This document shows, one piece after another, positions 1 through 7,677 of a stretch of DNA of 11,552 bases. The translations under genes and the position numbers were made by a program. The first letter of the stretch is position 1. Each line of letters opens with the position of its first letter. The stretch is taken from assembly GCA_964458655.1 (NCBI GenBank), contig CAYWJT010000066.1, positions 1-11,552 of the forward strand. Direction: 5' to 3'. The notes below the pieces were generated by a model. The model searched no databases. It was not told where the DNA came from and saw only the letters and a program-made list of their open reading frames with translations. Origin of the DNA: CAYWJT01 sp964458655 (lineage in GTDB: Bacteria; Acidobacteriota; Aminicenantia; Aminicenantales; Saccharicenantaceae).

Positions 1-3000
1 GAGATCCTCAGCGATTACGGCCTTCCGCTGGAAGAGGTGTTCCGGCGCCTCATCGCCGCCATCCCGCCCGGCTGGCAGCATCCCGACTGCTGCCAGGCCA
101 GGATAACCTACGGCTCGGAGGTCTTCGAGTCGCCCGACTACGAGGAGACGGCGAACACCTACTGCGCCGACATCCGGGTCCAGGACTCGCCTGTCGGCCG
201 GCTGTGCGTTTCCTATAAAAAACCCGTCCCGGAGGCCGACTGCGGACCGTTCCTCAAGGGAGAGCTCAAGCTCGCCGACACCATCGCCGAGCGCATCGGG
301 CACTACATCCTGCACCAGCGACTGCGCCAGGTCTACGACGAGATGAGCGACGAGCGCCGGGACATCCCGCCCGAAAAGACCGGCTGGCGCATCGCGCTTT
401 CCCTGCTCAGCAACACCGACCCGAACCTGCTCATCCGCATCTCGCGGAAAATGATGAACTACCTCGGCTGGCGGGGCGTCACTGAGGCCCGCGAGCTGCT
501 CCAGAGGTTCAGCACCGACCGGGCCGCCAACGGCCCGCCGGGCGACTCCAACATACCCCTGAGCCGGGAATCCGTGGACCGTTTCCTGAAGCTTTCCGAG
601 GACACCTTCAGGCTGGCCTCGGCCAACCTGAGCGACGAGGAGATCCTGGCCCGCATCCAGAAATGGATAAACGAGGACCGTTCTAGCGCGGCCGTGGCCA
701 GCCTCGAGAACATCTACGCCGACCTGGCCGAGGTCCTGGAATCGATGCGCCGCATCAAGCGCCTGGCGCCGGAAGGCATCCAGCTCCCGCGTTCCACGGC
801 CAACAGCGTCCGGGTCGCCCTCATCCGCCGCTTCTTCACCGAGCAGCTCGAGTTCATCAACGTGGCCAAGAAGTACGTGGAGCTCGAGGACTTCTTCGAC
901 CTCATGGAGCGCATCGTCTTCCCGAAGGGCAGCCACGGCAAGCTGGGCGGCAAGAGCGCCGGCCTGTTCCTGGCCTGCCGCGTCCTGCGCCAGGCCGCCC
1001 GGCGCAACCAGGTCATAGGCAACGTGACCAAACCCAAGACCTGGTACATACCGTCCGACGGACTGATAGCCTTCGTCCAGTACAACAACCTCGACGAGGT
1101 CATCGAGCAGAAATACAAGGACATCGAGGTCGTCCGCCAGGAATACCCGCACCTCATCCACGTTTTCAAGAACTCGGCCTTCCCGCCGGAGATAGTCCAG
1201 GGGCTGTCGGTCGCCCTCGACGACTTCGGCGAGGTCCCGCTCATCGTCAGGAGCTCGAGCCTGCTCGAGGACCGGCTGGGCAGCGCCTTCGCCGGCAAAT
1301 ACAAGAGCCTCTTCCTGCCCAACCGCGGCGGCAAGAAGGAACGGCTCGAGGCCCTGCTCGACGCCATAGCCGAGGTCTACGCCTCGATCTTCAGCCCCGA
1401 CCCCATCCAGTACCGGGCCGAGCGCGGACTGCTCGACTTCTACGAGGAAATGGGCATCATGATCCAGTCCGTCGTCGGGCAGCAGGTGGGCAAGTACTTC
1501 TTCCCGGCCTTCGCCGGCGTCGGCTTCAGCCGCAACGAGTTCCGCTGGTCGCCGCGCATCCGCCGCGACGACGGGCTGCTCAGGCTCGTGCCCGGACTGG
1601 GCACGCGGGCCGTGGACAGGTTGAGCGACGACTACCCCATCCTGGTCGCGCCCGGCCAGCCCAACCTGCGCGTCAACATCTCCATCGACGAGACCGTCCG
1701 CTACTCGCCCAAGAAGATCGACCTCATCGACCTCGAGGCCAACCGCTTCGTGACCAAGGACATCAGGGAGCTGCTGGCCGAGGTGGGAGAGGGCTACCCG
1801 GCCTTCACCAAGGTGTTCTCCATCTTGAGCGACGGCCTGCTGCGGCGGCCGATGGGCTACGCCACCGACCTGAGGAATGCCGACGCCGTGGTCACCTTCG
1901 AGGCGCTGATATCCACGACGCCTTTCATGGCCAGGTTCGAGGCCATTCTGAAGACTCTGGAATCGGCCTTGGGCGTGCCGGTGGACATAGAATTCGCCTT
2001 CGACGGACGGGAGCTCTACCTGCTGCAGTGCCGGCCGCAGAGCCACGCCGAAGAGGAGTCGGCCATGGAGATCCCGGCCAACATACCGGACAGCTCCGTG
2101 GTGTTCACGGCCCGGAAGTTCATCTCGAACGGCTGCGTCAACAATATCACTCACATAGTCTATGTCGACCCGGACAGGTACGGGGAACTGGCCGGCCTCC
2201 AGGAGCTCTACGCCGTGGGCGAGGCGGTCGGCAGGCTCAACAAGCTCCTGCCGCGGCGCCAATTCATCCTCATGGGCCCGGGGCGCTGGGGCAGCCGGGG
2301 GGACATCAAGCTCGGCGTTCGGGTGACCTATTCGGAGATAAACAACGCCGCCATGCTCATCGAGGTCGCCCGGAAGAAAGGCAACTACGTGCCTGAGGTC
2401 TCCTTCGGCACCCACTTCTTCCAGGACCTGGTCGAGGCCGGCATCCGCTACCTGCCCCTCTACCCCGACGAGCCCGGCGTCAAGTTCAACGAGTTATTCT
2501 TCAAGACCGCCCAGAACCAGCTCGCTTCCCTCCTGCCGGAGCACGCCGGCCTGGCGGACACGGTCAGGGTCATCTCGGTGCCGGACTCGACCGGCGGCAA
2601 GATCCTGCGGGTCCTGATGAACGCCGACCGGGAGCTGGCCATGGCTTTCTTCGCCAACCCGGGATTCGAGGCCCGGGCCCAGGCCTCTCCGGCACAGGCT
2701 TTCCGTCACGAGGAGGACGTTTTCCGCTGGCGCCTGCGCATGGCCGAAGGGCTGGCCCGCCACTGCCGCGAGCAGAAGTGGAGCGTAAAAGGTGTCTACC
2801 TCGTCGAAACCGTCGAGGATGACGCCGCGGTCCTCGACCGGCCCATCAGGCTGGCCATCCATTTCACCGGCAACGCCCGCCAGCGCAAGGAACTGGAGGC
2901 CTGGCTGCATGGCTGGAGCGCCTCTCTCGCCGAGGTCAACTACCTGCGGACAGGACTGACGACCGAAGGCATGCTCGACTATCAGCTTATCACGGACGAC

Positions 3001-3093
3001 AGGCCCTTGAACGAAAAGGACGTGGCCGCTCTCCTGAAAGTGCCCACCGGCGCCGTGCGTTCTTTGGCGGCCGGCGCGAAGCAGTCCGGCTGA
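1..3093 (+). CDS. PEP/pyruvate-binding (PPDK_N, ATP-grasp) protein lacking the phosphohistidine domain, 5'-truncated
   Basis: The frame is open from base 1 (first codons read EILSDYG), so the gene starts left of the window; the GTG at 37 is only the first in-window start. Residue numbers here count from that GTG. Residues 1-95 resemble the sensor-like segment found in some PAS/GAF kinases (IPPGW at 9-13, GPFL at 70-73). Residues about 300-670 form a PPDK_N nucleotide-binding region: GKLGGKSAGL (301-310), VRSSSLLEDRLGSAFAGK (404-421) and the closing LQCRPQ (663-668), as in PEP synthase and pyruvate phosphate dikinase. The expected swivelling domain with a GG..(S/T)HAA phosphohistidine motif and the PEP-binding barrel are absent. 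Instead residues 690-1018 carry GPGRWGSRGD (747-756) and GTHFFQDL (791-798), a C-terminal type known from uncharacterised PEP/pyruvate-binding proteins. It is probably cytosolic, since no membrane segment is seen. The substrate is unknown, and simple PEP synthase activity is unlikely. Confidence 0.85.
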   Translation, partial: EILSDYGLPLEEVFRRLIAAIPPGWQHPDCCQARITYGSEVFESPDYEETANTYCADIRVQDSPVGRLCVSYKKPVPEADCGPFLKGELKLADTIAERIGHYILHQRLRQVYDEMSDERRDIPPEKTGWRIALSLLSNTDPNLLIRISRKMMNYLGWRGVTEARELLQRFSTDRAANGPPGDSNIPLSRESVDRFLKLSEDTFRLASANLSDEEILARIQKWINEDRSSAAVASLENIYADLAEVLESMRRIKRLAPEGIQLPRSTANSVRVALIRRFFTEQLEFINVAKKYVELEDFFDLMERIVFPKGSHGKLGGKSAGLFLACRVLRQAARRNQVIGNVTKPKTWYIPSDGLIAFVQYNNLDEVIEQKYKDIEVVRQEYPHLIHVFKNSAFPPEIVQGLSVALDDFGEVPLIVRSSSLLEDRLGSAFAGKYKSLFLPNRGGKKERLEALLDAIAEVYASIFSPDPIQYRAERGLLDFYEEMGIMIQSVVGQQVGKYFFPAFAGVGFSRNEFRWSPRIRRDDGLLRLVPGLGTRAVDRLSDDYPILVAPGQPNLRVNISIDETVRYSPKKIDLIDLEANRFVTKDIRELLAEVGEGYPAFTKVFSILSDGLLRRPMGYATDLRNADAVVTFEALISTTPFMARFEAILKTLESALGVPVDIEFAFDGRELYLLQCRPQSHAEEESAMEIPANIPDSSVVFTARKFISNGCVNNITHIVYVDPDRYGELAGLQELYAVGEAVGRLNKLLPRRQFILMGPGRWGSRGDIKLGVRVTYSEINNAAMLIEVARKKGNYVPEVSFGTHFFQDLVEAGIRYLPLYPDEPGVKFNELFFKTAQNQLASLLPEHAGLADTVRVISVPDSTGGKILRVLMNADRELAMAFFANPGFEARAQASPAQAFRHEEDVFRWRLRMAEGLARHCREQKWSVKGVYLVETVEDDAAVLDRPIRLAIHFTGNARQRKELEAWLHGWSASLAEVNYLRTGLTTEGMLDYQLITDDRPLNEKDVAALLKVPTGAVRSLAAGAKQSG

Positions 3094-3133
3094 AGCAGGC
3101 TCCGAGATGCCGGACTAACCCTTGCGGTGGCCC

Positions 3134-3138
3134 GGAGG
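3134..3138 (+). promoter_or_regulatory. Shine-Dalgarno GGAGG for the apbE-like gene
   Basis: GGAGG lies five bases before the TTG at 3144 and is the best ribosome-binding match near any in-frame start of the apbE-like gene. The ATG codons at 3201, 3240 and 3243 have no comparable site upstream. It therefore favours the TTG start, although the family similarity begins only about 45 codons further in. Confidence 0.5.
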
Positions 3139-3143
3139 CCCGG

Positions 3144-4136
3144 TTGAAAGGCCGGAAACCGGCGCCCGAACCTGAAAGAGCATGCCCGAGCGCTTGGGCG
3201 ATGTCCTTGATTGGCCGGCCCGAATCGACGATACTTCCCATGATGCGCCGAACCGGCCGTTCCGAAGTCCACCGTTTCCGCCACGAGGCCATGGCCACTT
3301 TCTTCGAGCTCTTCATAGCGGGCGGGAGCGAAGCCTACGGCCACAAGGCCGCCCGGGCCGCCTTCGCGGAAATCGACAGGCTGGAAAGCCTGTTCAGCCG
3401 CTTCGACCCCTCATCCGAGATATGCCGGCTCGCGAGGCTGCTGCCGGGAGATTCGATGAGGATCGGGGTGGAAACGGCTGAGATCCTGGAGCTCGCGGAC
3501 CTGATACGGAAAGAGACCGGCGGCGCCTTCGATATTAGCTGGCAGGCGGCGGAGCGCGGCCGCCCAATCCTCTTTGCGCCCGTAAAAATAAGCCGGAAGC
3601 CGGGGTGCTTCCTGGCAACCCGGCCAAAAACCCCAGGCAAGGGGCCGGGGCGCGGCCGGCCGCTCGAACTCGACCTGGGCGGCATTGGCAAGGGCTGGGC
3701 CCTTGACGGCGTTAAAGCCGTCCTCGGCGACTGGGACATAGACAATGCCATGGCGCACGCCGGGACGAGCAGCGTCCTGGCTTGGGGGGCAGGCCCTGAC
3801 CCGCAGCGGTCGGGCTGGCCCGTCAGGCTCTCCTGCCGCGCCGCCGAACCTTCCTTCTCCAGGACCATAAGGCTCCTCGACCGGGCCTTGAGCGGTTCGG
3901 GCCTGGAAGTCAAAGGGCCGCATATACTGGACCCCCGGGCGGGCCGCCGGGCTTCGGGCAAGCTCATGGCCTGGGCCTCGGCTCCCTCAGCGGCTGTTGC
4001 CGACGCCTTGTCCACCGCCTTTTTCGTGATGGAGCAGACCGCGATCGGCCGCTTCTGCCGCGACCATCCCGAAATCTGGGCGGTGGTGATAACGGCGCGG
4101 AAAAAGTGTAAAATGTTCAACGTCGCCCTTGAGTGA
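3144..4136 (+). CDS. apbE: ApbE-family FAD:protein FMN transferase
   Basis: ApbE enzymes use FAD and Mg2+ to attach FMN covalently to a Thr of flavoproteins such as RnfG/NqrC or FMN-binding-domain proteins, usually outside the cytoplasmic membrane. Visible family landmarks are HEAMATFFEL (47-56), FSRFDPSSEI (84-93), GGAFDIS (126-132), LDLGGIGKGWALD (176-188), HAGTSSVLAWG (205-215), HILDP (260-264) and ADALSTAFFVM (286-296); D287 and T291 match the conserved metal-site Asp and Thr. The segment between FDIS and LDLGG is short for the family. Residues 1-46 show no signal peptide or lipobox, which is unusual for a protein normally exported. Either the true start is ATG 3240/3243, or this version stays in the cytosol. 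The TTG at 3144 is preferred for its GGAGG. No obvious flavinylation target is encoded in the window. The gene follows the PPDK_N gene by 50 bases and leads a closely spaced run. Confidence 0.82.
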   Translation: MKGRKPAPEPERACPSAWAMSLIGRPESTILPMMRRTGRSEVHRFRHEAMATFFELFIAGGSEAYGHKAARAAFAEIDRLESLFSRFDPSSEICRLARLLPGDSMRIGVETAEILELADLIRKETGGAFDISWQAAERGRPILFAPVKISRKPGCFLATRPKTPGKGPGRGRPLELDLGGIGKGWALDGVKAVLGDWDIDNAMAHAGTSSVLAWGAGPDPQRSGWPVRLSCRAAEPSFSRTIRLLDRALSGSGLEVKGPHILDPRAGRRASGKLMAWASAPSAAVADALSTAFFVMEQTAIGRFCRDHPEIWAVVITARKKCKMFNVALE

Positions 4137-4149
4137 CAAGCAGGAAACC

Positions 4150-4158
4150 AAGGAGAGG
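4150..4158 (+). promoter_or_regulatory. Shine-Dalgarno AAGGAGAGG for the discoidin-like gene
   Basis: AAGGAGAGG sits just before ATG 4162. It selects that codon over the in-frame TTG at 4129, which overlaps the end of the apbE-like gene and would add 11 polar residues in front of an otherwise normal signal peptide. Confidence 0.65.
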
Positions 4159-4161
4159 TCA

Positions 4162-4851
4162 ATGAAGTCCACAAAAGCGCTCGTCCGCCGTTCGCTGATA
4201 CTCCTGGGGCTGGGCCTGACCCTGGTCCAGGCGGGCGTCTCCCTGCAGGAGGAGGGCAAAGAGTTGCTCAAACTGCAGCTGCCCAAGCCCATGTTCGTGG
4301 GCACTCCCAGAAATATCCGCACACCCAACCTGGAACCCGTTACAGGCAAGTCGCGGGGGCCCTTCTACGTGCCGGTCGGGACCGCCCTCCTTTCCAAGGG
4401 CCGGCCGGTGACCTCGAGCGACAGGGAGCCCATCATAGGCGAGCTCGGCTTCGTCACCGACGGCCAGAAATCGGGCGAAGACGGCTACTTCGTCGAGCTC
4501 GGCCCCGGGCCGCAGTGGGTGCAGATCGACCTGGGCAGGCCTTGCGAACTCTATGCCGTCCTCGTCTGGCACTACCACAGCCAGGCCCGCGTCTACCGGG
4601 ACGTGGTCGTCCAGGTCTCCGACGACAAGGACTTCGTGACCGGAGTGACCACGATCTTCAACAACGACCACGACAACTCCTCGGGCCTCGGGGTCGGCAA
4701 GGACAAGGAATACATCGAAACCAACGAGGGCAAGCTCATCGACCCCAAAGGAGCGAAGGCCCGGTACATCAGGCTCTGGAGCGGCGGCAACACGTCCAAC
4801 GACATGAACCATTACGTGGAGGTCGAGGTTTACGGCCTGCCCGGCAAATGA
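4162..4851 (+). CDS. Exported discoidin-like (F5/8 type C) domain protein
   Basis: The 229-residue protein starts with a signal peptide: basic residues at 2-10, then a hydrophobic core about 11-25 (SLILLGLGLTLVQAG). The rest is a single beta-rich domain of discoidin (F5/8C, galactose-binding-like) type. GFVTDGQKSGEDGYFVELG (96-114), QWVQIDLG (118-125), YAVLVWHYHSQARVYRDVVV (131-150), VQVSDDKDF (150-158) and the closing KARYIRLWSGGN (199-210) follow the usual order of that fold. Domains of this type commonly bind carbohydrates, but the ligand here cannot be read from sequence. The strongly conserved-looking stretch FNNDHDNSSGLGVGKDKEY (166-184) belongs to a group often annotated simply as discoidin domain-containing. 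The gene lies 25 bases after the apbE-like gene, and its stop overlaps the next start as ATGA, so translation of the two is probably coupled. Confidence 0.8.
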   Translation: MKSTKALVRRSLILLGLGLTLVQAGVSLQEEGKELLKLQLPKPMFVGTPRNIRTPNLEPVTGKSRGPFYVPVGTALLSKGRPVTSSDREPIIGELGFVTDGQKSGEDGYFVELGPGPQWVQIDLGRPCELYAVLVWHYHSQARVYRDVVVQVSDDKDFVTGVTTIFNNDHDNSSGLGVGKDKEYIETNEGKLIDPKGAKARYIRLWSGGNTSNDMNHYVEVEVYGLPGK

Positions 4852-6416
4852 AGCTAAGGGCTTTTCCCGCGCTCTTCGCCTGTGTCGTGCTGGGCGCGCT
4901 CGTTCTGCGCGGCGCGCGGCTCTCCCTGCGGCCCATGCATCACGACGAGGCCAACCAGGCGCTCAAGTTCGGCGCCCTTCTCGAAACGGGCGAGTACCGC
5001 TACGACCCGCGGGAGCACCACGGGCCGACGCTCTACTACCTGACGCTGCCCCTGGCCAAAGCGGCCGGCGCCCGCAGCCTGGCGGATGTCGACGAAACCC
5101 TGCTCCGGCTCGTCCCGGCCCTGTTCGGCACCGGCCTCATCCTCCTTTTCCTGCTCTTCGGAGGCGGGCTGGCCCGGGAGTCCATCGCCTTCGCGGCCGT
5201 CCTGGCCGCCCTCTCGCCGCTCATGACGTATTACAGCCGCTTTTACATCCAGGAGAGCCTGCTCGTCTTTTTCACAGCCGGGTTGATGGCGGCGGGCTGG
5301 CGCTATTTCCGATCGCCGTCCGTCTGGTCCGCGGCCGCGGCCGGGTTTTTCGCCGGCCTGACTTACGCCACCAAGGAGACCTCGATCATAATCTTCGCCG
5401 CCCTGATCGTCGGGGTCGCCGTGGCGGCGCTCGCGGGACGCGGAGAAGCCGGGTCGTCCGGACGGGCGCCGGCCGCGTTCGCGCTCCACGCGGCCGTCTT
5501 CCTGGCGACGGCCTTGGCCGTGGCCGCGCTCTTTTTCACTTCCTTCCTGGACAACCCCTCGGGCCTGGCCGATTCGGTCAGGGCCTTCGGCGCTTACGCC
5601 GACCGGGGCCTGGAGGGCGGCGTCCATGCCCATCCCTGGTGGTACTACCTGAAGCTCCTGCTCTGGACGAGGTACGGCCGCGGACCGGTCTGGAGCGAGG
5701 CCTTCGTCATGGCCCTGGCCGTCGCCGGCGCCATCGCCGCTTTCGGCCGCGACGCCGGCAAGGACGCGAAGCCGGCCTTCATCCGGTTCCTGCTGGGTTA
5801 CACCCTGGCCGCCGGAGCGGCCTTCTCCCTCATCCCCTACAAGACGCCCTGGAACGCCATGCCGTTCTACCTCGGCGTCATCCTCCTCGCCGGCCACGGC
5901 GCCGGCCTCCTCTGGAGGGTCAGCCGCTTCCCTGTCGTGAAGCTGGCGGTGCTGGCGCTGCTTCTGCCCGGCTTTTTCAACCTGGGTCTCCAGGGCTTCC
6001 GGGCCAATTTCAGGGACTACGCCGAGCCTTCCAACCCCTATGTCTATGCCCAAACCAGCAAAGACCTCCTGCGTCTCGCGCGGACCGTCGAGGGAGCCGC
6101 CGAAGCGGCGGGAGACCATAAGAACCTGCTGGTGGCCGTCGTCGCTCCGGCCGAAGAGACATGGCCGCTGCCCTGGTACCTGAGGCGGTTCGAGTTCGTC
6201 GGCTACTGGAACGAGTTCGACCCGGCCGGGCCGGCAGGCAGAGCTGAGATCGTCATTTGCTCGCTCGGCGCGGCCGAAAAGTTCCAATCCTCGGCCGGCG
6301 CGGGCTTCGTCGCCTCCTTCTACGAGCTCAGGCCCGGCGTCCTGCTGGAACTCTTCGTCCGCCGAGACGTCTGGGAAGCCTACCTGGACAGGAAAGCGGC
6401 CAAGAAAGCGACCTGA
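4848..6416 (+). CDS. Agl23-like (TIGR03663) polytopic membrane protein, GT-C/glycosyltransferase 39-related
   Basis: This 522-residue integral membrane protein has a first hydrophobic segment at 7-22 followed by the loop motif MHHDEANQ (30-37). That is the acidic D-E motif after TM1 typical of GT-C glycosyltransferases, where the Asp is the presumed catalytic or metal-linked residue. HHGPTLYYL (57-65) and YATKETS (173-179) match the TIGR03663 (flippase activity-associated protein Agl23) pattern. Further hydrophobic stretches lie at about 88-108, 111-126, 135-150, 160-195, 209-233, 284-299, 312-330, 338-356 and 363-380. The C-terminal 140 residues are soluble and include WPLPWYLRRFEFVGYW (439-454). 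The family is tied to lipid-linked glycan transfer or flipping in archaea; its bacterial role is poorly known. The start ATG at 4848 overlaps the upstream stop, and longer in-frame versions would run into the discoidin-like gene. Its stop overlaps the next gene (TGATG). Confidence 0.82.
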   Translation: MKLRAFPALFACVVLGALVLRGARLSLRPMHHDEANQALKFGALLETGEYRYDPREHHGPTLYYLTLPLAKAAGARSLADVDETLLRLVPALFGTGLILLFLLFGGGLARESIAFAAVLAALSPLMTYYSRFYIQESLLVFFTAGLMAAGWRYFRSPSVWSAAAAGFFAGLTYATKETSIIIFAALIVGVAVAALAGRGEAGSSGRAPAAFALHAAVFLATALAVAALFFTSFLDNPSGLADSVRAFGAYADRGLEGGVHAHPWWYYLKLLLWTRYGRGPVWSEAFVMALAVAGAIAAFGRDAGKDAKPAFIRFLLGYTLAAGAAFSLIPYKTPWNAMPFYLGVILLAGHGAGLLWRVSRFPVVKLAVLALLLPGFFNLGLQGFRANFRDYAEPSNPYVYAQTSKDLLRLARTVEGAAEAAGDHKNLLVAVVAPAEETWPLPWYLRRFEFVGYWNEFDPAGPAGRAEIVICSLGAAEKFQSSAGAGFVASFYELRPGVLLELFVRRDVWEAYLDRKAAKKAT

Positions 6417-7024
6417 TGGACGCGGTGATAAAAACTCTGCTCATCGGGGAGAAGTTCGCGGTCTTCCCTTTCTTCGAAGGGAGGCCGCGGGAGCTCGAAC
6501 CCGGCAGGCTGCACATATTCATCGGGCCGGGCAAGGCCTTCGGTTCCGGCGAGCATGAGACGACCGCGAGCGTCCTTCAGGAAATGGAAAAGATGACCGG
6601 CTGGCGGGAAGCCAGGGTGCTCGACATCGGCTGCGGGACGGGCGTGCTTTCCATCGCCGCGGCCCGTCTCGGCGCCCGCGACATCACGGCCATAGACACC
6701 GAAGAGGACGCCGTCGAAGCCTGCCGCCGCAACATAGCCCTGAACGGCGTCGAGGACATGATCATGGTCAAGCGCGGCGACATCGGCTCGGTGCGACGAG
6801 AGCGCTACGACATCATCCTGGCCAACCTCTACGGCGACCTGCTGGTCGAGATCGCGGACGATGCGGCGCTCCTTCTCAAGCCTCAGGCGAGGCTCATACT
6901 CTCGGGAATAAGCTACGAGTACGCTTACGAGGTCAAGAAGGCTTTCACCGGGCTCGGGCTGGCCGTCGCCCGCAGCCGGGCCCTGGAGAATTACTGCACC
7001 CTCGTCCTGAAGAAGGAGCGCTGA
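6416..7024 (+). CDS. prmA: PrmA-like ribosomal protein L11 methyltransferase, short form without the N-terminal domain
   Basis: PrmA trimethylates ribosomal protein L11 using S-adenosylmethionine. The 202-residue product contains the diagnostic FGSGEHETT (42-50), the SAM-binding motif I VLDIGCGTGVLSIAAARLGA (68-87), the acidic ribose-binding position in AIDTEEDAVEA (92-102) and DIILANLYGDLL (132-143), the PrmA version of motif IV. E. coli PrmA is about 293 residues; the missing part here is the N-terminal substrate-recognition domain and linker. Only about 40 residues precede the FGSGEHETT motif. The ATG at 6416 overlaps the upstream stop codon, and the longer in-frame reading is a shadow of the agl23-like gene. 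The substrate may therefore be L11 or another protein. The methyltransferase fold is certain; the L11 assignment is moderate. Confidence 0.78.
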   Translation: MDAVIKTLLIGEKFAVFPFFEGRPRELEPGRLHIFIGPGKAFGSGEHETTASVLQEMEKMTGWREARVLDIGCGTGVLSIAAARLGARDITAIDTEEDAVEACRRNIALNGVEDMIMVKRGDIGSVRRERYDIILANLYGDLLVEIADDAALLLKPQARLILSGISYEYAYEVKKAFTGLGLAVARSRALENYCTLVLKKER

Positions 7025-7038
7025 CCCGCCGCTCCCGG

Positions 7039-7068
7039 CGCCCGGCACCAGGCACGCCCGGCACCAGG
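7039..7068. repeat. Tandem 16-bp GC-rich direct repeat after prmA
   Basis: The 14-base unit CGCCCGGCACCAGG occurs at 7039-7052 and again at 7055-7068, giving a 16-base period, and is followed by the palindrome CAGGTACCTG (7065-7074). It lies exactly between the GC-rich prmA end and the AT-rich gene at 7086. No T-run follows on either strand, so it is not a standard intrinsic terminator. It could be a short dispersed REP-like element. Confidence 0.6.
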
Positions 7069-7085
7069 TACCTGATTCGCTGTCA

Positions 7086-7619
7086 TTACCTGTTATCTTT
7101 TTGTCTTAACCATGGTTGGAACAGGAAATGCTTGGTCGTTACGCCATATAACGGAAGCAGGTTTTGAGCAATTAACTCCCTGTTAATGAGAAAAACCATA
7201 AAAAAGATAACCTGAACGAGATACCGATTAATACCGAATCCCGCGACAATCCCTCCGATGTCGCCGCCATATATAAAGGGACCAACGGAGAGATTAAACG
7301 CGTCCAATATCAAGAAAAGCAAAATCAGCCAGTATCCTAACGCGCTAAGAAAAGAGCTTCGTAAACGGGCCATCTTCACCCTGAAAAAGAACATTAAGTA
7401 ACCCAATAAAAGTGTGAGCACATTACTTGTCGCTGAAATGAAGCCCCACTTGACGCCTTCTCTTTCAGCGACAGGGGTTTTGAACACGACTTCCAAGCCG
7501 TAAGGATGAACACGAAATGTCTGATACTCCGCAAATTTCCAGGCGACAAGAGCATGAGCGCCCTCGTGAACTACGGCAAAGATGATTATCGCCAATATAA
7601 GGGTCAGGTATTTCTTCAT
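7086..7619 (-). CDS. Small integral membrane HExxH protein, M50/site-2-protease-like
   Basis: The 177-residue product has HEGAH at 18-22 at the end of its first hydrophobic segment (about 4-22), the arrangement of M50 intramembrane metalloproteases in which the two His and the Glu form the zinc site. Further hydrophobic stretches lie at about 64-79, 88-108, 122-130 and 134-146. D120 in YGGDIGG (117-123) is a candidate third ligand, but the usual NxxPxxxLDG motif is not seen. It could be a degenerate or very small S2P relative or a non-proteolytic membrane protein. Composition is unlike its surroundings: 82 of 180 bases are G or C in 7201-7380, against 43 of 60 in 6601-6660 inside prmA, and it uses AAA and ATT codons freely. 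This suggests acquisition by transfer. The ATG start has only weak ribosome-binding complementarity upstream. The product of a neighbouring gene is not an obvious substrate. Confidence 0.7.
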   Translation of the reverse strand: MKKYLTLILAIIIFAVVHEGAHALVAWKFAEYQTFRVHPYGLEVVFKTPVAEREGVKWGFISATSNVLTLLLGYLMFFFRVKMARLRSSFLSALGYWLILLFLILDAFNLSVGPFIYGGDIGGIVAGFGINRYLVQVIFFMVFLINRELIAQNLLPLYGVTTKHFLFQPWLRQKDNR

Positions 7620-7677
7620 TAATCGACCATCTTATTCTTCTAATGTGACCGCCCTAACGTTCCGGGATGGCCTTGGA

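Noticed and set aside
3335..4174. Long minus-strand open frame opposite the apbE-like gene
   Set aside because: The + strand carries clear ApbE motifs throughout; the opposite frame is Ser/Arg-rich with no recognisable fold.
4854..6287. A 477-codon open frame on the minus strand opposite the agl23-like gene
   Set aside because: It lies wholly within a convincing membrane-protein gene, reads as low-complexity Gly/Arg/Glu-rich sequence with no domain, and is expected from the high GC at third codon positions.
7039..7068. CRISPR array or intrinsic terminator
   Set aside because: There are only two short copies without unique spacers, and no T-run follows on either strand.
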